Below are positions 37,552 through 51,100 of a stretch of 64,000 bases of DNA, one piece after another (within the stretch, counting starts at the first letter, position 1; each line of letters begins with the position of its first letter). The DNA comes from Paramacrobiotus metropolitanus (lineage: Eukaryota; Tardigrada; Eutardigrada; Parachela; Macrobiotidae): positions 124,001 through 188,000 of the forward strand of contig NW_026570236.1 of assembly GCF_019649055.1 (NCBI RefSeq). The letters are read 5' to 3'. The position numbers and the translations under genes were made by a program. The notes beneath the pieces are model-generated. The model did not search any database. It saw only the letters and a program-made list of their open reading frames with translations, and was not told the DNA's origin.

Positions 37552-40500
37552 CTATTTGTATGTAAACTGCGCCACATCCAGTTGGCAGTATCCTTGAAAT
37601 CGCTCCAGTGTTACAGGTGCATCTGCAAAATGACAAAACGCTCACGTGTAAGTAATGATTCCAACGCCAGCTGCTTTGCTGTTTATCAAAAATAATGTTA
37701 CTTTAAGCATTTGCTTAAAACAACAGTGTGGTCACTTACTAAACTGAAACCAATCATTCCCTTTCTTTGTCTCATCCAAAGCGGCATTGCACGCGTTGCG
37801 TAATGCAAAAACAACGGCGTTTGTCATGCAGAGCGGAGGTTCGGCGACCACTGGAACATTTCATCCAGTTATAGCGATTTTTGTCATTGTTGTCAAAATA
37901 CAAGCATTCGATTTTATGTTGTCATAGCTTTACTACATACTAAATAAAAAAGCTTACATTTGCTTCGTAGAACGCCAAGTGGATTTGGAGCATTTTGGAG
38001 GATTTCTACTCGGAAATCAATGGGAATGTCTTTAGTAGACGGGGGCTTATAAGTCCAAGTACTATAGGTCACCAGTTCACCGGTTTTTGGGTCGTATTTT
38101 AGCTCCTCCGAAGTGTAATATCCCAGTCCCATAATGACCGCACCTAAATTCCGCCATGTTGTGAGGTCGTGATCGGGAATCATAGATGCAACAAATTAAC
38201 CGAAGTGCTATAAAACACCCGTACCTTCAATCTGACCCACATCTGAAAAACAGAAGAAAACGATTTAGATATCAATAATTTCCCGAATTTTTGACGCATT
38301 GGTTCTTTCGGAATACAAAGATGCAAGTACTTAGATGATACGTTAGAACACGATGGAAACTTTTCTTACCGACAAAAGGCGACATCGATTCACCGCAGTC
38401 ATACAGGACATCGTATCGGTTAATCTGATATTCGCCGGTTAGAATATCGGTTTCTACTTCGCAGCACGTCACGCCGTATGTATTATAGCAAATGGGAGCA
38501 TCCGCGGTCTGCGGTGCAGTCCTGCAAGACATTCCAAATGTACAAGAATGTTTTCTGGTGACATATCTATATATTTTCCGGTAACATATTTTTTTCGGTT
38601 TTTATTCTGGTAACGAAATTTCATATGGATTTACCAAGCGCGGGCAGAAAGATCAATCCCTTGCGAATAACACTTTTCCACCAGATCAGCCCACGGCGTG
38701 TCGGCTTTCATGGAGTCTTTTACCGGTTTCATCCGAGCAAGCAATGAAGAGCAGCAATCCAGAGCAGCCTATGTTTTATAAAAAACCATCCGATGCATAT
38801 AAATATTCTAGACCCAACCACCAATTAATCAGCTTACGTAGACTAAGGGCGATAAGCGCTACCCGGTGGGTTATGTCTGCCTCATTTAATACTATTCAAG
38901 GAAAGTGTTAAAAAATCTACGAAACATTCCATTTTTTCTCGGACAAACTTAATACTTAGTATTCGGTTTATTCTGGAAGCTACTCTAAATTCTACATAAC
39001 TGTACTCGGATACCGGAGTCAAATTAACAAGCAACTGTATGCAGATAAGTGATACAATATTTAAAGTATTTTATATTGTTTTTATGAATGGTTCATGACC
39101 AATACTTATTCAGGTACGAAATTGTGTATATTACATCGTCGGTTATGCTTACCAAACAACATAATTCACTCGTCATGCTCCCTCCGGTGCTGGTGGCATT
39201 GGCGCTTGTGAAGGACATATTGGCTTTAATCGAAACCTGATCCAAGGGAATATTGAGTTCATGCGCCACCACCTGAGCCACTTTGGTGTTCAGTCCCTGC
39301 CCGATTTCTACACCGCCATGCGACACCGCGACAGCACCGCCGTTGTGGAAAATCGCCACGTGACAGCTGTACTGGTTCCCGTTCCACACGGTGCCGTACT
39401 TCATAGGGGTCACCGATATACCGCGCTTCCGCCAACGGTTGTTCTTGTTAAAGTCGTTAACGACTTGCAGCCGGTTCTGGTAATCGGCGGACTTAAGAAG
39501 CTGGGTGGTCACGTCGGCAATGCTGCAGTATGATATACTCTGACCGGTGATTTGTTTGTCACCGTTTTTATAAAAGTTGGCTTGTTTAATGATAATGGAG
39601 GGTTTTTTTAGGAATTTGGCAATGTGTTCCATAACATATTCGATAAAATAAATCGCCTCCGTTGATCCTGGAAATACAGTTTACACGGTAACGATAATAA
39701 AGATAGAAGGTTTTCGAAATTTTAGCAGAGTATTAAGCATTATATTTACAGTATCAGCATATTACACACAATCTGGGACTCACGATTATTTTCTATATTC
39801 CGAAACCAGTTTTCAGAAGATTAACAGAAAAGAGCGCAAAGTTTTCATTATATGCAGTAAATTACATAATTTGTACTTAAAGTTAAATATGTTTGGATCG
39901 CTTTGCTAACAACCAGTTTTTGGCATATTCCATCTGCAAATGCCGTCGTAATACGCAGTATTGTAGTGCAGCGCTTGCGGCGTCGAAAATGCGCATCGAT
40001 GCGCATTAGAAAACTTGCATACGTAGTGACTGAAACGCACTTCTCAACAATCTTAATGGGACAGGATGTAAATTTTCATTATAAAAAAATTGTCTGGCAG
40101 TATTGCTTCATCTATAAAGGTTTGCTATAATCTGCAAACAATTCTTACCGGGAGCACGACACCACGTGTTGGGAGGTAAATTTGTCTTGCAGTTTTGCAT
40201 GGAAATTTTCCAATTTGCGCACTTATAAGCTGAAATAAACAATACAAATACAGTAAAATACCCATACTGTAGATGTCAAAAGAAAAACATCTTACTATTG
40301 TCTCCCCAGGTTAATTCGCCATTGACGGCCGAGTCGTTGGCTTGTGCTCCGATATTCCCGTACACATCCAGAATTACCCCCATCAGTTTACCGTTGTTGT
40401 CGAAACCAGCTTGATATTTTGTCAAGTACGGAAATCGCTTTCCAATGGCGCGATTATTGTCCCACAGATTCATATGGAATTTAACTGGTCTATACCAACG

Positions 40501-43500
40501 ATTAAGTAGTGTCAGATTAATAATTGCAAAAATTGAATTAGCGCTGTGCATAGGAGTTCAAATAAGCACGCATATTAAACCAGAACTGTACCTGTTAACA
40601 AGATACGCAGCCAACGCACATCCGCTGGCGATAATATTACTCCTTGTGATTTTCGCACCATAAGAACCGCCAATCCTTTTAACCTGAACGTTGACCCTGC
40701 AATATGTATTATTAATGTTGATACTGACATTTCTTATTGAATTTCGTACAAATGAGGTACCACTTTAACGGATTACAATACATGGTCGCTAAACTTACAA
40801 TTGTTAGCGCCAAAAAACCGAGTTTAAAACACGGAAATACCTGCTTTTGGTCATGCCGAGCACTTGTGCAACACCATCCTGAACGGAATCCACCCACTGT
40901 GTGGCTGCCTCAACATCAATACCATCTTCCGTTGGTCGGCAAACGGCAGCCTATTAAACAACCAAAACGTTCCTAGAAAACCTTTACTGTTGGGCATATG
41001 TCATCTTCACTGATTTATATGAAAAATTTTGTTGTGTCCATGAATTATCCTGGATTATTAAGGTTTCATAACCCAGTACTCATACCACGATCATTAATTT
41101 GTTTCCCGATATCAGTCTGGCATATAATGTGAATTACGTACGACCGGTCGCACCTGTGTTTCCATATGGAAATGAAACTGCGCTCCGATTTCCATTTGAC
41201 CGGAAATTTGGTGGGGTGCGGATTTAATGGCACCGGCAGCATCACCAATAACCAAATCGTTTACCGGCGGGAAAAAGGACTTAGCGTCGATGGCATCCTG
41301 GCACGTGAGCAACGGTGGTTTGACGTTAGCGTACGTGACCTTTACTGCCTTGGCTCCTGCTTCTGCCGCATCGCGACTAGCTAGAGGAAAAGGAAAATTA
41401 CTAACCAAAAATGATAAAAGTAACTAACGGTATTTAAAAGTTGTGAATGTCGGTTTATGTATCATGCTCATTGAATTAGTCTAAGTAGTATTTACGGAAC
41501 GATGGCCCCGAAGCGATTGCCAAACCCTTTGACTTTGACTACGATTCTCCATTTTTTATGGTATTTATAAGTGCTACAGAGGCTGTAAATAACAGTCTGA
41601 TAATGACTAAGATTGCATATTATTCTAATTCTAATAATATTCTAATAATATTCTAATATTCTAATTCTAATTTTATTCTAATAATATTATTTAATTATAA
41701 TTGAATTTTTTTTAAATTTGTCCGGGATATATGTACTCTTATATGTATATGTCGCAAGAAGGGATACTTAGAAGGTATCTAGGAATTTAAATTAAATACC
41801 GATTTCACACTTACTTGCCACAACAACAGCAACAGGTTGCCCAGCAAACAGCGACTGCTTAGTGGCTAACAGCTCTTCAGCCGACACCTGCGCCGGATTA
41901 TAATTATTCGCGCCGGGTATATCCATGGCCGTGATAACTCGTACGACACCGGGAATTTTCAGCGCATCCGTCGAATCGATTGCCTGTATATCCGCGTTGC
42001 CCTGTGTCGAGTGGGCAAACGTCGCGTAGCACATCGTAGCGGAATCTTCATCGGCAATGTATTTGGCTTCTCCGGTGCACTGCACCATTGATTCCAGTTT
42101 GGGAATGGGCTGGGTCAGCGGGTATTCGTTGGGATTAGTGGGAAATTTCTGCTGACCAGTGGACAGTGGTCGCATATCGATTAAGCTGCCTACGGCCGAC
42201 TGGAAGCGCTGGTCAGCTGATTTGCCGACAATCTCCAAGGCGAACTGAAAGAACAAAAATTTATTGCTGCTAATAAAAACACCAAACACGAAACTGTATA
42301 AGACCTTGTAAAAGAGACTTAAACTCAGCATTTCACGGTATGCTGGGCTTGCATCTGCCGGATCCGGTGTAGGATTTATCTCTCCCTTCAAAGTCTTGAG
42401 CGCACCTATACAAAAACTGTCTAAAAATCCGCTCTGACAATCTGTCTATGTATCTCTAAGTATCAGATATTTATATCAAAAAGTTTAAAAAGAATGCAAC
42501 ACTATAATCCACTACACTACGCAGATTGTGTCGGCGAAACTGAAAGCTTATAGTTTTACCAGATAATAAAAACGACAAGTGCAAGTGCGCTTCAGTGTGC
42601 TAGTATTGTATAAAGTATGAATCCCGTGCTTGTTTGTTTTGCATGACGTTGTGGGGGGAAGGATCCCGGAATTTAAACGTTACTGTTAGCAAAAGAAAAA
42701 TGCACTGTCCTTCCTAGAAATTAATGTACCACAAATCTCCGGGTAAAGTACTGCAAATCAGAATATTTTTAAGATCTGTTTGTCTTGAAAATATTCATCC
42801 AGCACAGTTCATCCGTCAAAGACGGTTTGCATATATTTCTTGATCAGTTTTATTAGCATACCTTGAAGAATAGCTGGATCCCCAATATCTCTCTTAGCCA
42901 GATACGCTTCTGTCTTCTCCGCATGGACCTGGAGAAAAGCACAGAAAACGTATGCAGTAAACGGAAATACAAAAATAATCCATTAAGTACTTACAAAATC
43001 CTTGGTGATATTTCCGAAGATGAGTGCCGGCGGATTTTTGAAGATAAACTTTCCTGGTTGAGAGTCGTCGATTTCCGCCCGGAACCCGGCATTAACCAGG
43101 GCGTGCGCGTTCTGCAGGTTTCGAAAAAGGCTCGCATTAACATGCTATGCAAATATTACACATTATTACACGTACTTGCGATCGGGGCATTATTTTGTAG
43201 CTACGGAATAAAACATCGTCATCGTAGCTGGGAAACACAGCATTCAGGATAACGCGGCGTGGATTGTCCATGTCCGTTTTGAAGAATTTCGTTGGCGTCA
43301 GTGTTGTAGTTTTTCCATTTGCATCCACTATTGAAACAAGAAATATTACACCTTTGAAATTATAATAAGGAAACAGTGTATCCCGCAAAACACAAGTACA
43401 TAAACGTTTGCTGTAATTATGGTGTACACCGTATATGGTGCCGGTTGAGACCGCTGCTGTCGAAACAAACGAGTTGTTGCAACTTTTAGTAATAACTGAT

Positions 43501-46179
43501 TTTGCATATGTGTAAAAGTATTAGTTCAAATATATAAGTAAACGAACATACCGACGGCCAATACTGCTTGGGCGAGCTCAAAGCATAAAAACGCATCCGA
43601 TGGAAATTCATTGTGTTTATTCTTTATCCTGAAAATAGCATCATTAATGCCGTATTCAGTTTATTCTTCGGCCAGTTTTTCGGTTGAACAAGCGTTCACT
43701 TACATTAAATTTCCGGCCCATGTGCCAAGCTACAAACATGACACCCGTAAATTCAATGTACAAACTGCCAAGAAAAAGTAGAACGTAAATGTGAAGTGCA
43801 TGCAATGCGATTTTAAATAAAGATCACAATACCAAAGCGCAACTTTTAGTACGTAACTAAATTTCATAAATTCCATACTAGAAAATTTTTGAAGTAGTTA
43901 ATTATCATACGTCACGGAATTTCTAAAAATTAGCGACATACATTACGAACGGGAACGCTGGCAATTTTCCGAAGATGTTTCGCTATAATGCCCAGATACT
44001 TGAATCCCGGCTGACTGGATGTGGAATTGAAGAAATCCACTACATCCGTCAGGGAGACACATGCGCCAATGGTCACCGTTGATGGATCGTTCATATTAAT
44101 ATTCTTGACATGTAGCTCGGGAATTTTCTTGACATCCACGTACACATCGTACGGACGGTCATCGTACACTCCGATGCTGGTACGGCCAGCGACATAGAAC
44201 ACCTTCTGCTCCGGCTGGAATCCCTGCATCAGTTTCTGGAGTTCCTCGAGACTTTTTGGCTGCTGCCACGGTGTGCTGTTGACTGTGTCGGCCGGGTTGG
44301 TCGGAAGGATGACCGGCGGGAGGTGGTTCTCGCAATGTCCACTGCATAGTTTGCCTGTTTTTGTACAAAGCTTTCCCAACGTCTCCTGACAATATTGCAC
44401 CCGTTATTAATAGAAGTATGTATTACACTACTTAGTAATTACGATAAAAAATTTAAATAACAAATAAAATGTAATGCATACGAATAAACACGCACACACA
44501 TTTAGACACACTTAAAATTTTATTTTCAGACATTTTTATTTAAGGTGCATGCGGAGACAATTTTTATATCTGGGATAAGTACGTAGTTCTGTAAAATATT
44601 GTATTATGGAGACCTTGTGACGGTTATGTAAGCGATTATACGGTAATGCAGAGTGTAATATGTTCTAGCCGCAAGGTAACTTTGTTGCGCATTTTTCTAC
44701 TTGGTCGCGTTTAACCGCAACCATAAAAAACTGCTACGGCTGAGTGAAAAAATATTCAGACTTGCAGAAATCGTATTTAACATATTCTAGTACAGCTTCT
44801 CGCTTCAGCTTATCTACACCTGGACACAAATGCATGACAGTTTTTACCTCAATGTCTGTTGTCGAACAGGTATTTGTTGGTGCCAGAGACTTAAACGCCT
44901 CCAGAATTGGACGGTAGCCTAATCAACATAGAGGATAAGTAAACAAATATATTCATTGCAGTCTAAGCACTACGCAGAAAATATTACAACTACAGTACGT
45001 CTTCATTTGTACCACAAATTTCTATTAATAAGAAAAATAGTATTAATAGGTATTTAAGTTTAAATTCCACCATACCGGTACATCGGCAAAGATTCCCGTC
45101 AAAGGAATCTTCCACAATCTTGGGCGACAGAGCTTTGTCGGGATATTTTTTTGTCAAGCTACACAAATACAACACAAATCGATAATACATTTGCTCAGAT
45201 ATAAACCATCGTGCAAGGTTGTCATTGTTGTTCATACAGTTGTAGCAATTTCTAATACTTTTGACAAAGCAAATGTAAAAATATTTTAGTCAATAATGTG
45301 TTCGACGACGATCATGTACCCAAACATATTCATGACCATTCCCGGTGTGCAGAATCCGCACTGTGTCCCGTAGTGATCCGACAGGGTTTTCTGGATGACA
45401 TGGGGCGCTTTTTGGTTACCAATACCTTCCACCGTCGTGATGCTCCAACCATCACAGGACAAGATCGGACAAAGACACTGAAAATACAGAAATTATTTGA
45501 AATCATATTAGTCGCCATTGTACCGTAAAGCAGATTGATGATACATACTCGTAATTATGCAAGCTTTGTAACAATTATTGTGAACAACGAAGCCGCTGCC
45601 GATTTTAGCGACTATGTGCAGAGTCAGACACACTTTACTCGCAACATCCACATTTTATCGACATACTGTATATATGATGCCCATTTTTAACACTAACTGC
45701 ATAATCTTTCCAGCTTTTTATTTTGCAGATGATTTACAAAACATTGCGCATTGTCGTATCATTATTTCGACAAATTTAACACCCTGCATTCTCTTTCTTG
45801 AAAATAGTTATGTACCAAGGGTGCATAAAATTGGTTAGATTTTGTACCGAATTGATGGTGCGCTGAACAAGTCCATTTTCGCCACTAGGATTCTCGTACT
45901 CGGCATACACCACACATGCGCCGCATCCACCTTCCCGGCAGAATACCTTCGTTCCGGTAATCAGCAGGTTCTTCCGGAGATAATCATTCAGGGTAATATC
46001 GCTAAGACTGTCAGGAACTGCAACAAATTGTAACCACGATTTTGGCAATACTGGAACTTCTGATGGACTTGCTTTTATCCGGTTCAAGCAATCTTGCAAA
46101 CAACGTTTTCATTAAAAGGAACAAGCCGGTTACCTTGGTACTGCGTTCCGTTGATGGTTACAGTTGCGACGTTCGCCAT
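37552..46179 (-). CDS. Aldehyde oxidase / xanthine dehydrogenase family molybdo-flavoenzyme
   Basis: Cytosolic homodimer oxidising aldehydes or N-heterocycles through Mo cofactor, two 2Fe-2S centres and FAD. Twenty-five exons 5' to 3': 46179-46134, 46017-45848, 45477-45320, 45158-45076, 44918-44848, 44385-43942, 43729-43704, 43628-43552, 43327-43176, 43111-42995, 42928-42862, 42405-42305, 42244-41815, 41380-41154, 40950-40841, 40696-40592, 40489-40296, 40229-40149, 39667-39153, 38768-38635, 38521-38370, 38242-38225, 38143-37958, 37850-37740, 37622-37552. Total 3,846 nt, 1,281 residues. Iron-sulphur ligands are C42, C47, C50, C73 (CREGGCGAC) and C112, C115, C149, C151 (CGFC, CRC). The FAD domain follows (exons 6-10), then molybdopterin domains with RIGGSYGAKITRS, NLPPNTWCRAPGSTEA, HGGVEIGQGL and catalytic Glu1225 in VAEPPL. 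GGSYGAKI and WCRAPGS favour arthropod-type aldehyde oxidase over xanthine dehydrogenase; substrate is unknown. All key residues look intact. Confidence 0.95.
38225..38242 (-). other. 18-nt micro-exon of the aldehyde oxidase
   Basis: This exon encodes D-V-G-Q-I-E with flanking partial codons. DVGQIEG corresponds to the conserved DIGQVEG motif of the family and must be included to keep the frame between exons 21 and 23. It has an AG acceptor (TTTTTCAG) and a GTACGG donor. Confidence 0.88.
41621..41692. repeat. Degenerate ATTCTA-type low-complexity repeat
   Basis: Imperfect repeats of TTCTAAT and TAATAATAT in the aldehyde oxidase intron between exons 13 and 14. Confidence 0.85.
42245..42304 (-). 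other. 60-nt intron, stop-free and in frame, in aldehyde oxidase
   Basis: GTCTTA to TTTCAG, exactly 60 nt, a multiple of three with no stop. Removal gives LFYKFALEIVG, matching the family's FFFKFYLTVL. Retention would insert 20 hydrophobic-leaning residues without ending the protein. Removal is therefore judged the normal product. Confidence 0.75.
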
Positions 46180-48119
46180 TTCTTTAAATCAGCTGCTTAA
46201 GTCACGGATCCAACAAATGCGGGTTAAAATGCGCTTTGAAGACGAGCAGTGTTATGATCTTGATATCGACAGCATCGTTTACATAGCTAGTAAATCAGAA
46301 GCAGACTGTACGTGCCGAACGGCAGTAGAAGAACCCGAAATTTTCTAAAACGAATTTAATACGCAGATTCTGTTAATCGAATTTCGAAGAATCTTTTGAT
46401 AATGCTTTATTGCACATTAGAACAGTTTTCTGATTAGCGAAAGCGGCCGCGATAAAACTGCGACCACAATATACGATGCGCTCAACAGCAATCCAAATAA
46501 ACAAGTTTACTAGTACTTAACTCCACTGCACGCGTATGTACCGTATTATTGTACAGTACAGTACAGTTACTACAGTACATGCAGAACTGTGCGTGTAATA
46601 CGAGTAGCGTACGTTCGTCGGGTTAAACAGCTGATCAGTTTTGATTTTCGGTCGAGCCTCGTAGTGCTGTTGACTGTTCCCATGCCTGTAGTGGTGTTAC
46701 ACCGCACACGAAAAGTTCACATTCGCGGACCTCGAAGACCAACGTTTGCTTTCACGCCGGTCGATCACGTTAGACTCCGCTCATGGGTACTTATACTTGT
46801 ACCGTATAATACACTACTACTGATACTGGCTGGTGAGCTTCTACAAGAACATTGGTACGCGGTCTAGGGACCTCTGTAACGCACTACGTACATACAACGT
46901 CATAACGTAAAACATTAATACATGATGGTACTGTGCAAAAACAGCTCACTGTTTTGCCGAAAGCAAATTACCGAATACTGTAGTTAGACCACGGTTTTGC
47001 ATTTACAGTAATTTATGAGCATACGAACATTAAATTTTTACGTTAGCTGCCATCACATTGTATGAGCACAATACGATACAAATATCTACATATTGCAACG
47101 GCAACTTCTAAGCTGCCACTAGTGGAGTGGGTTAATCCACCCGTACCACGATAAAACGAGGTTTGATGGTTCGTCGGTGACCGTCGGTGATGTTACGAGT
47201 TAGCGAATTACCCAAAAGTCAGTTATGCAATTGCGAACATGTTAACCGATACCGGCGCGATTGTCAAAGTGCACAAACATTTTTAATCAGCTGAAAAGTC
47301 ATTGGGGATCGAAGAGCAAGGGCAAGGGCAAGAGCAAGAATGATTTCAGAACATTCAGACAATCTCAGAAGTCTAGAAAATCCACGTTAGAACTGGTCAT
47401 CTCGTACAAGTACACATTCAGATGTTTCCGGTTGAACTAGCACCAATGAGATGTACACCTTCACTACAGATCTCATTTGTACGGCTACAATATTATATAG
47501 ATATTATTATGTTTCTGACTGCAACACATTTCAGGTTAAATTAATTGTCAGCGTAAGCTTTAGCTGTGAAATAACATTTGTGTGATTAACGTCCCTAGTG
47601 TATGTAATAACATATAAATACAATTTTACAGATTATAACTACACAATGCAGTAATTGTAATTGAATTATTTGAATAACGTATCAATGTATCGGCACGCAG
47701 AAGGGCAGTAGTATGAACAATACTTGCATAATTATAAAAACGTACTTGCCACCACACCAGGTCAAAATTTATTACGGTCACTTTTATTTCCCTTTTAGTA
47801 GCCACGTGCCATGGCCCAGCTTCGATTTATGATTTTGAGCGAAGGCCTAATAATCTAAATCATAACAACGTTTTGATACACTCAAAAACTCAAAAATTAT
47901 GTTCCATAAAAAAGTGGTATATCTTACCACCCTGCCAATACCGTAAACGGTATTGTAGTTGTAAGATGTACAATATTTTTGATTGGCCTTAATCTGCGCG
48001 TTCGTTCTGGACAAGAATCTAAAATAGTATGCATTGATCACATAAATGCCAACTGCCAAGATGCACATAGCGGTGAGTGGAGAAACTTACAGTACATCGT
48101 GGGCATCTTTTGCTAAAAA
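46180..48119. other. Intergenic between divergent aldehyde oxidase and arylsulfatase 1
   Basis: 1.9 kb of upstream sequence for both genes. There are no recognised genes. It contains a short TACAG-rich repeat at 46,552-46,584 and a purine-rich AAGGGCAAGGGCAAGAGCAAG run near 47,318-47,338. Promoter elements cannot be assigned. Confidence 0.6.
46552..46584. repeat. Short ACAGT-type repeat
   Basis: GTACAGTACAGTACAGTTACTACAGTAC-like run with a 5-bp period, imperfect. It is intergenic. Confidence 0.75.
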
Positions 48120-51100
48120 ATGGGATTATTATGCGGTGTTTTTATAGCAACTGTAATTGTAATTTTTTCGGTTATGGCAACAGATCTTGCGGATTTTGGC
48201 AACACTAAAGATTCTGCTGAACCTGATTTGGAGGAATCGCTATTTGAACCCAGAGCAGACGTGTACAATGCCACCATAACCGGCGCGTCAAAGCCAAACA
48301 TTCTTGTTTTCATCGCGGATGATTTGGTATGGACTTCCGTGGACTTCCGTATTTCAGCTTAATGATTGTAATATCTGCATTTTGTTTCAAACATTACCAT
48401 ACATATAAGCACTTTAAAATAATATCGCTGTCATATCAGAAATGCGAACAACACCATGGCAGCTCATGGCAAGTCAGTGTTGACCTTTACCAACAATGAG
48501 CAATCTAGAGCAAACAAAATCAAGCTTTCGCTCCATTGTTTCAAGGGCCATGCCGATTTAAGTTATTCCGAAGGCAATCTGCAAACCCCAACACCAAATA
48601 TCGACAAATTAGCCTGGGATGGAATAATACTGAATCGACACTATGTCAATCCCATATGCACGCCAACCCGCGGAGCGTTCATGACAGGAAGAGACGCGTT
48701 CCGTGTTGGTAAGCTTATATAGGTGCAATCATGTAATTATATCGGCGCCCCCGACCATCACAGACGTAAATTTCCCTTAGGCTTACAAACAGCAGCCATT
48801 AGCGAAGGCGAACCATGGGGGTTACCTTTACAGTTTAAAATACAACCTCAGTATTTCAAGGATCTTGGATACACAACAGCAGCCGTTGGCAAAGTAAGTT
48901 CGTATTCTCTACGCACAATATGTAATTTCTAAAACTTTTGGACTATGGGTTCTAGAACCCATATTCCTGACTTACCAGCTAGCTATCGTGCCTAACTAGT
49001 TGTGACCTTTTGTAGTGGCATCTTGGAATGTACACGCGACAGCATTTCCCCAGTAAGAATAAAATTTTTAATATGATTTTTGTTACACATGGATCATACA
49101 GTTATTTTTTTTGACGAAAACCTTTTTAACACACCAGAATTACAATTTGTTTCTAAAAAAAATTCATTCAGCCTTGCAGAAAAGTTCACATAATGTTTAA
49201 AAGAAGTTACACAAGGTACACAGAAATATCAAACTTACCAGGGCAGTATTTCCGCCTCCAAATTCAAAAAAACATCGTTTTTTGTACAAAGGTAGTAGAC
49301 TACCGTGGTATGCTTAAAAAAATAAATTTAGCTGCAAAGGTCAGTTGTGCGTGGTCTGATATAAATTGTATGAGTACATAGTATTGCATACTGTTATTAT
49401 GCAGTACTTCGTACTGGCATTTACCATAATATTATATTAATTTTGTGGCCACTGGACCAGTTGTGGACCCTTCCAGGTGTCAAGTACCGACATAACTCCA
49501 AAAACGCTTCCGGTAGTCCCATCTTGCCTGGCAAGTGCTACATCATATGCATTTTTTAAAATGTTTTACCTAAATGCTTCCTAATAGTTCCTGAGCATAT
49601 GGACATACAACCAGCTTAAAAATTAGCGAAGTTATTGAATTTCTCAAATTTCATAATTTTGTTGCGATGGTCAGTGATCACCGCACGCGCACGTACGATC
49701 GGCATTTCGAAAGATCCACGGGACGTCCAGTGCCCGCAAAAACGATATTGCGACATAAAATGCAATTAATATTACGTTCTGATAGTATGCGCACTCTGTA
49801 CTCATTAAATTTATATTAGACCACGCCCAACTGACCTTTGCAGCTTAAATTATTTTTTTAAGCAAACCACGGTAGTCTACTACCTTTGTACAAAAAACGA
49901 TATTTGTTTGAATTTGGAGGCGGAAATACTGCCCTGGTTAGTTAGTTCACTACGAGTAGTGAGTCGTATTACAGAAGATTGTCATAGAAGATAAGTATAA
50001 ATCTCTCATAACAGATGCAAGAGGCTTCGATTATTCGTACTGGTTCCACGGCGGCGATGCGAACTGGTTCAACGTTAGTACCGGATGGGTATGTACTTTG
50101 GCATTAATTTAAGAAATCATTTCAACTAAATGTTTTGTTAGAATTTAATTTGTTAATACAGCTCACACCCGTTCTCAATCACGGGAAAGCCTTTCGCGAA
50201 AACGGAAAGATAATCTTTTCCAATATAACCAACAATTATTATTTTCCTGAACAAATGACAGCAAAAGCCGAACAAATAATCCACGACTTTGAACCAAATA
50301 AGCCCTGGTATCTATATTTCGCCACACCGGTCACGCACACCGCCATTGCAGCCTACGGACCAGAACAGCACGTCATGGCCAGCTATCAGCTTCGCCCGCC
50401 TGTCCGCTCATTTTCAAATCAGTTTCCCGAAAGGAAGAAACAACTGGGTATGCGTTGTGTTAACAGTAGTTGTAGAGCAGTTGCTGGAGATGTGATGACC
50501 TTTGAAGTATATATGAAGTAAATAATTCACCATCTTTCTGTAGAGCGGGTGACCTTTGGTTAATTACACTTCTCAAATATTCTTTTCCTATATTCTCAAA
50601 TATTTTCTTTCAGGTATAATTCAAGTCCTAGATGAGCAGTTTCGCCGATTAACTAACGCACTGACGTACACCGGAGCCATTAATAACACGATAATTGTGT
50701 TTATGGCGGATAACGGCGGACCTCTGCCGGAAGTTGCCGGTTTTATTCATGGCAGTAACCACGCTAGCAATTGGCCGCTTCGCTTGGGTAAAGGTTCGCT
50801 GTTCGAAGGTGGAGTGCGCGGTTTATCGTTTATCTGGTCACCCTTGCTAAAACGCCGCGGCCGAGTGACCAACCAGCTGTTCCATGTCTCTGACTGGTTG
50901 CCGACACTGTATGAAGCTGCTGGCGGGAATGTAAGGGATTTGGTTAACGTCACCGGAGTGAGTCAGTGGAAATCTTTGTTCCACGGAAATAATTATGGCC
51001 CGCGAACTGAACTCGTGAACAACATTGATTCCATCTTGAACCAGTATGCTATGGTGTATCAAGATCAGTACGGTGGAATGTACAAACTTATTGGTAAGAA

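Noticed and set aside
46552-46584. Frequent ACAGTAC/GTACTGT words throughout the window
   Set aside because: Count seems only modestly above what base composition would give; no consistent position relative to genes.
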